DNA of 57,567 nt from Bacillota bacterium (GTDB taxonomy: Bacteria; Bacillota; Clostridia; Saccharofermentanales; DTU023), in contig JAFAAL010000047.1 of assembly GCA_023426575.1 (NCBI GenBank), positions 1 to 57,567 of the forward strand, in the 5' to 3' direction. The notes under the pieces were generated by a model that saw only the letters and a program-made list of their open reading frames with translations, made no database searches and had not been told where the DNA came from. How positions within the stretch are numbered: position 1 is the stretch's first letter; every line of letters starts with the position of its first letter. The translations under genes were made by a program, and so were the position numbers. Positions 51,495-57,567 of this stretch are shown here, piece by piece.

Positions 51495-52685
51495 ATGCCT
51501 TCGCATCTCATTAATTTTGATCAGGCGGCGACGTCATTTCCCAAGGCGCCGCCCGTGGCCGCGGCGGTTCACCAATTCCTCGCCGAGCAGGGGCTGAACG
51601 TCGGGCGGGGGGACTATCAGGCGGCGACAGAGCTCGCCCAGACTGTCTACCGCTGCCGACGACAATTGGCCGCCCTCTTTGGCGAGCGCGATGCCAAGCG
51701 CCTGATCTTTAGCTCAGGTGTCACCATGAGTCTCAATCAAATTGCCCTCGGCCTCCTCCGCCCCGGAGATACAGTCATCACATCGAGCATGGAACACAAT
51801 TCCGTCCTCCGCCCCCTCCACCGCCTGGCCCAGCGTGGCCTCCGCCTGATCATCGTGCCGGCAGAGTCCAACGGCTGCCTCGATCCAGAGCGAGTCGAGG
51901 AGGCCTATGCCAAGGAGCGGCGCCTCGGCCATAAGATCCGGGCCGGCTTCTTCACCGCGGCCTCCAATCTCACGGGCAGCCGCCAGCCCCTCCAAGAGAT
52001 CGGGCAAATCTCCCGCCGCTATGACGCCTTCTACATCATCGATGCCGCCCAGGCCCTCGGCAGCTTCTCTCTGGCCCAGAGTGAGCTGCGGGCCGATGCC
52101 TTCTGCTTTCCAGGGCACAAGGGCCTGCTCGGCCCCCAGGGCATCGGCGGGATGCTCCTCAGTGAGCGCCTGGCGGAGACCCTCGAGCCTGTCATCGCAG
52201 GCGGGACTGGCTCCTATTCTCAGGAACTTGAGATGCCAGAGCGCCTGCCCGACCGCTTTGAGGCGGGGACTCTCAACCTCCCTGGCATCGTCGGCCTAGC
52301 GGCCGCTCTCGACTGGCTCCAAGAGAATCTCGAGAGCGGCGAGCGCCGCCTCGAGTCCATCTACGCCCACAAGATTCAATTGACCGCCTACTTTCTCCAG
52401 CGTCTCCAGGAGCTGGAACTGCCTATCAGGATCCTCGGCCCCCGAGAGGCCGAGCGCCAGGTCGGGGTCGTCGCCCTCGACATTCGTCCGCAAGATGCTG
52501 CAGAGCTTGCGACCTGGCTGGATGACTTCCAGATCCTGACGCGCGTCGGGCTGCACTGCGCACCCCTCGCCCACGAAACCGTTGGCACTTATCCTCAGGG
52601 GGCCATTCGCTTCTCTTTCGGCTACGCCAATACGCCGGCAGAGATCGATCAGGCCCTCGACGTGATGATGAGATATTTTGCATGA
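51495..52685 (+). CDS. Cysteine desulfurase/selenocysteine lyase-like (class V aminotransferase)
   Basis: PLP enzyme that releases sulfur, or selenium, from cysteine analogues, 396 aa. PLP lysine in FPGHKGLLGPQGIGG, conserved HNSVLRPLH and IIDAAQALGSF, and the catalytic cysteine in VGLHCAPLAHETVGTYPQGA, which resembles the SufS/CsdB group with the Cys on a short loop. This subfamily often accompanies YedE, YedF and DUF3343 in selenium-utilising Bacillota. ATG 51495 has AGAGGAGGTGAAC upstream. It ends in TGA, 15 nt before the LysR start; the genes are likely co-transcribed. Whether it delivers S or Se cannot be told from sequence. Confidence 0.9.
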   Translation: MPSHLINFDQAATSFPKAPPVAAAVHQFLAEQGLNVGRGDYQAATELAQTVYRCRRQLAALFGERDAKRLIFSSGVTMSLNQIALGLLRPGDTVITSSMEHNSVLRPLHRLAQRGLRLIIVPAESNGCLDPERVEEAYAKERRLGHKIRAGFFTAASNLTGSRQPLQEIGQISRRYDAFYIIDAAQALGSFSLAQSELRADAFCFPGHKGLLGPQGIGGMLLSERLAETLEPVIAGGTGSYSQELEMPERLPDRFEAGTLNLPGIVGLAAALDWLQENLESGERRLESIYAHKIQLTAYFLQRLQELELPIRILGPREAERQVGVVALDIRPQDAAELATWLDDFQILTRVGLHCAPLAHETVGTYPQGAIRFSFGYANTPAEIDQALDVMMRYFA

Positions 52686-52700
52686 GAAGAGGTACACACT

Positions 52701-53612
52701 ATGCAACTGAAACAAATTGAAGCCTTCCTCGAAGTTGTCAAGAGCAACAGCTTCACCGCCGCGGCGGAGAATCTCTTCGTCTCGCAGCCGACCATCTCTA
52801 ATCAGGTGGCTGAGCTCGAGCGCAAGCTCAAGGCAAAGCTCCTCTACCGCTCAACGCGAGAGATCGAGCTGACGCCGCTCGGTCGCGAATTCTTCATCGG
52901 CGCCGAAAAACTGATCCAGCAGCGCGATGAGCTCTTAGAACTCGTCAAGAACTTCTACAGCACGGACAGCGTCGCGGGGACACTGAGAATCGGCGCCTCC
53001 TCGGCCCCGGCCAAGCACCTCCTGCCGCAGATCCTGGCCGGCCTCGTCCAGGAAAATCCCGAGCTCAAATTCACCATCGTCGACGGCGACTCCCGCCGTA
53101 TCATCTACGACTTATTGAACGGCGATATCGAGGTGGCCGTCGTCGGCACCGTCTACCGCCGCGCCGGCCTCGAGTACACGGAGATCAAGGAAGATAAGCT
53201 CGTCTTCATCGCCCCGCCCGAGGCCCCCTATCTCAAGGAGGACCAGAGCCTCGAGCTCGAGGGTGAGAAGATCCCCTTTATCAAGCGTGAAATCGGCTCC
53301 GGCACGGGTCGCGAACTCGAACTCTACCTCCGCGAGAACCCAGAACTGGCCAAGCGCCTGCGCAGCATCGCCGAACTGCCGTCCAACGAGGCCGTCGTCG
53401 AGGCCGTGGCCGCAGGTCTCGGCTGTTCCATCGTCTCCGAGATCTCAGCGCGCGAGGCCATCGCCCAGAAGAGAGTCAGCAAGATCAAGGGTCTGCAACC
53501 AGAAAATCAGCGCAAGTTCTACCTGGTGACCAAGAACAAGGTCGAGGCGACTCCGCTGGCCGAAGTCTTTATCCAATATATTCTGAAACTGGCCCAGGAG
53601 AAAAAAATTTAA
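52701..53612 (+). CDS. LysR-family regulator, selenium-cluster associated
   Basis: 303 aa LysR-type transcription factor. The N-terminal helix-turn-helix (KQIEAFLEVVKSNSFTAAAE, SQPTISNQVAELERKL) is followed by a linker helix and the substrate-binding domain (GTLRIGASSAPAKHLLPQIL, EVAVVGTVYRRAGLEY, EAVAAGLGCSIVSEISAREA). LysR genes of this kind commonly sit next to YedE and the desulfurase in selenium-using genomes, and its position directly after the desulfurase supports a role regulating this cluster. It is on the plus strand while yedE is divergent, so it probably acts in the gap at 51291-51494. The ligand is unknown. Confidence 0.9.
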   Translation: MQLKQIEAFLEVVKSNSFTAAAENLFVSQPTISNQVAELERKLKAKLLYRSTREIELTPLGREFFIGAEKLIQQRDELLELVKNFYSTDSVAGTLRIGASSAPAKHLLPQILAGLVQENPELKFTIVDGDSRRIIYDLLNGDIEVAVVGTVYRRAGLEYTEIKEDKLVFIAPPEAPYLKEDQSLELEGEKIPFIKREIGSGTGRELELYLRENPELAKRLRSIAELPSNEAVVEAVAAGLGCSIVSEISAREAIAQKRVSKIKGLQPENQRKFYLVTKNKVEATPLAEVFIQYILKLAQEKKI

Positions 53613-53635
53613 AGAAGCCCAGGCCATCTAAGAGA

Positions 53636-53672
53636 ATCCCCCTCGCTCGCAAAGAGCCAGGGGGATCTTTTA
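53636..53672. terminator. Bidirectional terminator between lysR and the CBS protein gene
   Basis: ATCCCCCT (53636-53643) pairs with AGGGGGAT (53659-53666), loop 15 nt; a CTTTT follows on the plus strand. The structure also ends the converging minus-strand gene, whose stop codon it overlaps. Confidence 0.75.
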
Positions 53673-54137
53673 ATCTTCGCTCTCGAGGTAGTGGTCGAAC
53701 TCGTGGGCGAGGTAATTAAAGCGCTTTAAAATTTCACGGCGGGTGATAATGCCACGAAAAAAGCCATTTTCGTCGACCAGACAGATGAAGCTGTGATTGA
53801 CGAGGTCGTGGAGAATGTCCTCGAGCGGACAGTCGCGGTCGCGGACGGCGACATCGGTCGACATGTCATCCGAGACTCTGCGCTCGCTGAGCAGATCCCA
53901 GTCGTAACGCACCTCATCCTTGATGCCGCTCATAATCAGGGGCGAGGAAATCTGTCCCGCCACGCGTCCCTCTCGGTCGAGGACGGGAATTGAGCTATAG
54001 CCCACACTATTTAGAATCATCAGGGCATGGAGACAGGTATTCTCTGCGCGCACGGTGGCGACCTTGTGCCCCTCTATGTATAACTGCTCCTCGTGATCGA
54101 GCAGAATATCCTCAATGATCTGACTAATCAAACGCAA
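53670..54137 (-). CDS. cbpB: CbpB-like CBS-domain protein (candidate c-di-AMP receptor)
   Basis: About 155 aa with two CBS motifs: TCLHALMILNSVGYSSIPVL with DREGRVAGQIS, then LEDILHDLVNHSFICLVDEN and FFRGIITRREILKRFN. Length and motif spacing match Bacillus CbpB/DarB (YkuL), which binds c-di-AMP and controls Rel and pyruvate carboxylase; that role is borrowed from the homologue. The start is probably TTG 54137, because a near-perfect AGAAGGAGGT lies immediately upstream, while the longer ATG frame from 54206 would place that sequence inside the gene. A 16-bp palindrome lies upstream. No cyclic-dinucleotide synthase is in the window. Confidence 0.82.
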   Translation of the reverse strand: MRLISQIIEDILLDHEEQLYIEGHKVATVRAENTCLHALMILNSVGYSSIPVLDREGRVAGQISSPLIMSGIKDEVRYDWDLLSERRVSDDMSTDVAVRDRDCPLEDILHDLVNHSFICLVDENGFFRGIITRREILKRFNYLAHEFDHYLESED

Positions 54138-54155
54138 CGGACCTCCTTCTAGATT

Positions 54156-54171
54156 TGGCACAATTGTGCCA
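54156..54171. promoter_or_regulatory. Perfect 16-bp palindrome upstream of cbpB
   Basis: TGGCACAATTGTGCCA, located between the cbpB Shine-Dalgarno and the divergent lipoprotein gene. A plausible operator for either gene. Not a consensus I can name with confidence. Confidence 0.5.
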
Positions 54172-54240
54172 CGTGCTTGACTTATTCCTATGCTAACATA
54201 AATCAAGTCGAAAACTGTATCCGAGTAGGAGATTTATATA

Positions 54241-55500
54241 ATGAATATTAAAGTCTATTGGAATTACAAGCGTCTTCTCTCGATTGCCCTCAGCGTCCTG
54301 CTGGCGGCATCGACGCTCGCCTCAGTGGGCTGCCAGTCCGAACCCGCAGAGACTGGGAAAGCGCCCTCGGAGAGCAGTGCCCCGGACAGGCCTGGCGCCA
54401 CCAGTTCTGAGGGCGCAGCGGTCTCAGAAGATCCCGAGAATCCCCGAGTGACTCTCGACCCCAAGGAGTGGGAGAGTGGCGGCCAGTGCTATTCCAGCCA
54501 TGATCGGCTCTACTTCCCCGCCGAGGTCAGGGAGCCCGTCGAGGCCGAAACTCTGACGGATGCCCAATATGCCGAGGGCTATCGCCTCGACCTCGATCTC
54601 GGCATCTCTTACTACGAGCCGACGATCTGGCGTGAACTTCAGGGGGTCCTCTCGAGAGATCTCGTCGGCAATCCTCAATTTGCCGACATGCCCATCGCCA
54701 ATGGCCGCTATTTCTACTATGCCCCGCCCTCAGTCGCCGTTGCCCTCGAGGATCTCAGTAGCATTGACCTTCCCGAGGAGGAGAAGGCTAAGCAGCGTGA
54801 GGAACTCATGGCTCAGCGCGTCCCCCTCTTCGGGCTCCTCCTCTTCCGCAATGAGAAGCTTCCCGAGGATCTCCAGGAACTCGATGCCCCGAGAGGCTTC
54901 AACGAGCGCAAGATCCTCCATCAGGACGATCAGTACACCCTCGTCCTGGCCGTGGCCCCATACCAGGAGGGAGTCGTGGGTGAGGCTTTTGCCAATGATT
55001 ATAAGATGATCTATGAGGGGCGCGAGACGATCGTCAATTCGCTGCACTTTTTCAAGCCGGAGTCGGCAGAGGAGCAGCTGAGGAAGCGTGGCTGGGTTGA
55101 TTTTGAGCTCATGGATCTCAATGGCAAGGCGGCAGGGAAGGGCGCTCTCTATCCTGAAAAGCGCAATTTCCTCCTGATCTGGAATGACCAGATCTCGTCG
55201 CAGAGAGAATACTACCAGAATCTTGCACATCTGGCGGCCAGTGAGAAGCTGCCAATCCAGGCCCTCTGGGCGGGGACGCAGAACGAGTATGAGGCGGCCA
55301 AGATGCGCCTGCTCGGCTATATGGCGGGTATTGAGCAGCCGCTGCCAAACTACGTGGCAGGGGAGGAGGGCAATTCAGCGCTCTTCCAGTATCTGAAATT
55401 CACCCCGGCCCTGGTCGAAATAGACGGCTCTGGACAGATCGTCCAGGTGATCTACGGGGTCAAGCCGATAGATGAGATCCGCGATCTCATGCTAAAATAA
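54241..55500 (+). CDS. Lipoprotein with TlpA-like module lacking CxxC
   Basis: 419 aa predicted lipoprotein: signal helix (RLLSIALSVLLAASTLA), lipobox ASVGC with Cys at ~31, then a Ser/Pro/Glu-rich tether. The body (~90-300) has an unknown domain with GRYFYYAPPS and RVPLFGLLLFRNEKLPEDL, followed by a thioredoxin-like tail (~290-419): DFELMDLNGKAAGKGALYPE, NFLLIWNDQISSQREYY, and LKFTPALVEIDGSGQIVQVI. The sequence aligns by eye with the modules of the next gene (YFF..P, PLFGVVIV, FETVDL, VTLVSYMTTW), but WCPHC is replaced by WNDQI, so it cannot do thiol chemistry. It may be a binding or scaffold paralogue. GAGGAG-type sequence upstream is weak (GTAGGAG). Function unknown. Confidence 0.75.
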   Translation: MNIKVYWNYKRLLSIALSVLLAASTLASVGCQSEPAETGKAPSESSAPDRPGATSSEGAAVSEDPENPRVTLDPKEWESGGQCYSSHDRLYFPAEVREPVEAETLTDAQYAEGYRLDLDLGISYYEPTIWRELQGVLSRDLVGNPQFADMPIANGRYFYYAPPSVAVALEDLSSIDLPEEEKAKQREELMAQRVPLFGLLLFRNEKLPEDLQELDAPRGFNERKILHQDDQYTLVLAVAPYQEGVVGEAFANDYKMIYEGRETIVNSLHFFKPESAEEQLRKRGWVDFELMDLNGKAAGKGALYPEKRNFLLIWNDQISSQREYYQNLAHLAASEKLPIQALWAGTQNEYEAAKMRLLGYMAGIEQPLPNYVAGEEGNSALFQYLKFTPALVEIDGSGQIVQVIYGVKPIDEIRDLMLK

Positions 55501-55501
55501 G

Positions 55502-55523
55502 TCTGTGTGCTAAGTCACACAGA
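55502..55523 (+). other. Hairpin between the two TlpA-module genes
   Basis: TCTGTGTG-CTAAGT-CACACAGA, a perfect 8-bp stem starting 1 nt after the upstream stop and ending at the Shine-Dalgarno (GAGGAGG) of the next gene. No T-run, so more likely a translational or stability element than a terminator. Confidence 0.5.
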
Positions 55524-55534
55524 GGAGGGACGTT

Positions 55535-57567
55535 ATGACGATTAAAAAATGGATGCCCATCTGTCTCGCGCTCCTGTTCTTCTGCTCCTTGGTGGCCTGT
55601 GAGGGTCCCGTGCGGGAGAGTCAGGTGCTCGAGGAGACAGAGCTCGCCGGCGAGGAGACTGCGGCGCCTTCAGAGAGTGAAGAGAGCCAGGAGTCCGAGG
55701 CCGAGGCGAGTGAGGAAGTTGAGACAGAAGCCACTGAGGTCGAAGAGACTGAGGCGAGTGAGGCCTCTGAGTCAGAAGCTGAAGACCCTGAATTGACTCT
55801 GACGGCTGAGGAGAGAGCGGCAGAGACCGTGCTCTACTTCCCCGTCGGTGCAAAATTTACACTGCCCGAGATCTTTAAGCAGAATGCAGACGTGATCCGC
55901 CGCGCCAATCGCGGCTTCGAGGTCGGGCCCCGCCAGTTTATCGCCTCGTCGAGAGAGTACTTCTTCCGGCCGACGGTGGCGGAGGGGCAGGAGCCCTTTG
56001 AGGACTATGCCTTCCCACTCTTTGGCGTCGTCATTGTCGATAAGGAGCGCCAGCCCGAGGACGAGAAGGAATTTAAAGAGGGTCTCGGCTATGCTGAGAT
56101 CGATAAGATCGCCGATTTTGAGACGACGACGCAGTACTATGGCGTCGGAATCGCCGATGAGAGCCAAATTGAAAAGCTCAGTAAGGACGAGCAGAAGCTC
56201 TATCGCGAGCTGCTCGAGGCGGCTCAGGCAATGCGCGAGGAGATCTACTTCTTTGCGCCGCAGCTGCCAGAAGAGTCCATCGGCTCGCTCAAGAACTTGA
56301 ACTTTGAGACGGTCGATCTGGCGGATCATCCCGTGACGGGCGATATTTTCAAGGAACATGAGGTCACCCTGGTCTCCTACATGACGACCTGGTGCCCCCA
56401 CTGCATCGAGGAACTGCCCCAGTTCGCCGAGGCGATGAATGGCTTCTTAAAGTCTGAGATCGACGGCGGCATCGTCGGCATCTATGCCGACCTCGTCCCC
56501 GAGGAGGAGGGCAGCGAGCAGTACGACAAGGTGCGCGCTGAGGCCGAGAAACTGCTCAAAGAGGCCGAGGCCAATTTCCCCGTCTTACAGAATTCTTACG
56601 ATTTGCAGAACAAAGTGACCAAATACGCCATGAATTACCCGACCAATTTCTTCGTCGATCGTAATGGTGACGTGTTGTCAGTACATATTGGCGGCTTCGA
56701 GGATCTGCAGGAAGCTTTTGCCTCTGCGCTGAAAATCGCGCGTGCTGAGGCGAGTGTTGCGGAAGAAGAGTACGAGCTGACGGACGAAGAATTGGCAAAA
56801 GTTCTCGCAGATCCCAAGCTGAAGCTGACGGAAACTGAGAAGAGCCAGGGCTATCAGGTGACGATGCCGATCGGGGCCAAGTTCAAAGTGCCGGAGGTCT
56901 ATCGCGGCGAGCTCAGCCCCTGGCGGCGCCAGATTCGGGCGGCGGCCGACGGCGATCACGAGATGATTCGCATGAGCCGCGAGTACTACTTCTACCCGTC
57001 CAAGAACGCGGAGGAGCGCTATCTGAAGTACCCGCTCTTTGCCTTCTTCGTTCTGAATCGCGACAAGCTGCCCGAGTCGGAAGAGGCGATCAGTAAAGAA
57101 CTCGGCTTCGCCGAGCTTGAGAAGGTCTATGAGGACGATCACGTCGTCCAGTACTTTGCCCGCGGCAAGTACGACAGCGACGGCCTGGAGCGGACAGAGC
57201 GCGAGGAGTATAAGAAGCTCTACGACGCTGTCAACGAGATCCAAAAGAGCGTCTACGCTTTCCGCGCCCTCGGCCTCGAGGACACCGTCGGCCGGGCCAA
57301 GAAATGGGACTTTAGGGCCACAAACCTTGCCGGCAAGGAGCTCGATCGCAAGATCTTCGAGGCCAAGCCGATCACCCTCGTCTCCTTTATGGCGACCTGG
57401 TGTCCGCACTGCGTCGAGGAATTGCCCCTGCTCGAGAAAACCAATGAATTGGACGACGTCCAGGTCATCTACATCGTGGCCGACTACAGCCCCGAACATC
57501 TCAGCAAAGAGGAGCTCAGGCAAGTGGAAGAGTCCATCGCCAAGCTCTTCCCCGAGAAGGAGAGCCA
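55535..57567 (+). CDS. Large lipoprotein with tandem TlpA-like thioredoxin modules (partial, runs off the window)
   Basis: Open from ATG 55535 (AGAGGAGGG upstream) to the window end, at least 677 codons, no stop. Signal helix and lipobox (LVACEG, Cys at ~22), then a ~65-residue acidic Glu/Ser/Thr-rich stretch likely to span the wall. Two copies of one module follow: each has an unknown domain (FPVGAKFTLPEIF / MPIGAKFKVPEVY; SREYFFRP / SREYYFYP; YAFPLFGVVIVD / YPLFAFFVLNR) and a thioredoxin domain with an active site (TTWCPHCIEELP / ATWCPHCVEELP). The first thioredoxin has the cis-proline region NYPTNFFVDRNG. These look like extracytoplasmic thiol oxidoreductases. Partners such as CcdA are not seen in this window. 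Confidence 0.85.
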   Translation, partial: MTIKKWMPICLALLFFCSLVACEGPVRESQVLEETELAGEETAAPSESEESQESEAEASEEVETEATEVEETEASEASESEAEDPELTLTAEERAAETVLYFPVGAKFTLPEIFKQNADVIRRANRGFEVGPRQFIASSREYFFRPTVAEGQEPFEDYAFPLFGVVIVDKERQPEDEKEFKEGLGYAEIDKIADFETTTQYYGVGIADESQIEKLSKDEQKLYRELLEAAQAMREEIYFFAPQLPEESIGSLKNLNFETVDLADHPVTGDIFKEHEVTLVSYMTTWCPHCIEELPQFAEAMNGFLKSEIDGGIVGIYADLVPEEEGSEQYDKVRAEAEKLLKEAEANFPVLQNSYDLQNKVTKYAMNYPTNFFVDRNGDVLSVHIGGFEDLQEAFASALKIARAEASVAEEEYELTDEELAKVLADPKLKLTETEKSQGYQVTMPIGAKFKVPEVYRGELSPWRRQIRAAADGDHEMIRMSREYYFYPSKNAEERYLKYPLFAFFVLNRDKLPESEEAISKELGFAELEKVYEDDHVVQYFARGKYDSDGLERTEREEYKKLYDAVNEIQKSVYAFRALGLEDTVGRAKKWDFRATNLAGKELDRKIFEAKPITLVSFMATWCPHCVEELPLLEKTNELDDVQVIYIVADYSPEHLSKEELRQVEESIAKLFPEKES

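Noticed and set aside
52683..52700. TGA at the end of the desulfurase gene is in frame with the LysR start, suggesting UGA readthrough to a fusion
   Set aside because: The desulfurase is full length at this stop, lysR is full length from its own ATG, and no SECIS-like hairpin follows the TGA.
54156..54171. Sigma-54 promoter in the palindrome (TGGCAC)
   Set aside because: The -12 element TTGC is not at the required spacing; the match follows from the palindrome itself.

Overview
The window is an oriC-proximal segment of a bacterial chromosome, most likely from an anaerobic or microaerophilic Bacillota (Clostridia-like) organism of fairly high G+C. The evidence for this is the leftward run dnaA-dnaN-recF-remB-gyrB-parA-parB, two perfect parS sites, exact DnaA boxes beside an AT-rich tract, strong Shine-Dalgarno sequences, AddAB instead of RecBCD, MurT/GatD-type cell wall enzymes, a CbpB-type c-di-AMP receptor and a class I fructose-bisphosphate aldolase. 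I cannot assign a genus. I see no rRNA, tRNA, CRISPR array, insertion sequence or prophage.

Layout. (1) 1-3743: class Ia ribonucleotide reductase nrdAB, rightward. (2) 3820-17278: a leftward operon addB-addA-nrdJ-cobO-murT::gatD, covering recombination repair, B12-dependent ribonucleotide reductase, the corrinoid adenosyltransferase that supports it, and a single-chain MurT-GatD fusion for peptidoglycan amidation. (3) 17529-23651, rightward: a YihY membrane protein; an ArsM-type methyltransferase interrupted by an in-frame UGA that looks like selenocysteine; a Fur-box-preceded Fe(III) ABC transporter; and the remnant of another ABC ATPase. (4) 23744-31862, rightward: enolase, a NatAB-like ABC exporter, NAD synthetase with a decayed glutaminase domain, MutM and cardiolipin synthase. 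(5) 31892-40505: the replication and segregation block and oriC. (6) 40632-47109: aldolase, urocanate hydratase, and a GlcNAc PTS/NagA cluster with EIIA as a separate protein. (7) 47196-53672: a second MurT-like ligase, folP, and a selenium-metabolism cluster (DUF3343 carrier, short YedF/TusA-like protein, YedE transporter, cysteine desulfurase, LysR regulator). (8) 53670-57567: a CbpB protein and two lipoproteins built from a repeated TlpA-like thioredoxin module; the last gene runs off the window.

How the parts connect. The selenium cluster some 30 kb away gives independent support for reading the UGA in arsM as selenocysteine: the UGA sits exactly where the ArsM family has an arsenic-binding cysteine, the frame continues for 61 conserved-looking codons, and a bacterial SECIS-like hairpin follows at the right distance. 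The B12-dependent reductase sits with its cofactor enzyme, while the oxygen-dependent NrdAB is encoded separately, suggesting life across oxygen levels. Two MurT-type ligases, one fused to GatD and one without the zinc ribbon, suggest cell-wall amidation has diversified. The three TlpA-like modules at the right end, one of which has lost its CxxC, look like a lineage-specific surface redox family.

Several candidate promoters share an extended -10 (TGnTATAAT) with weak -35 elements, and several carry palindromes that may be operators. The sharpest observations are the candidate selenocysteine ArsM, the MurT::GatD fusion, the TlpA-module lipoproteins and the NadE without a glutaminase triad.
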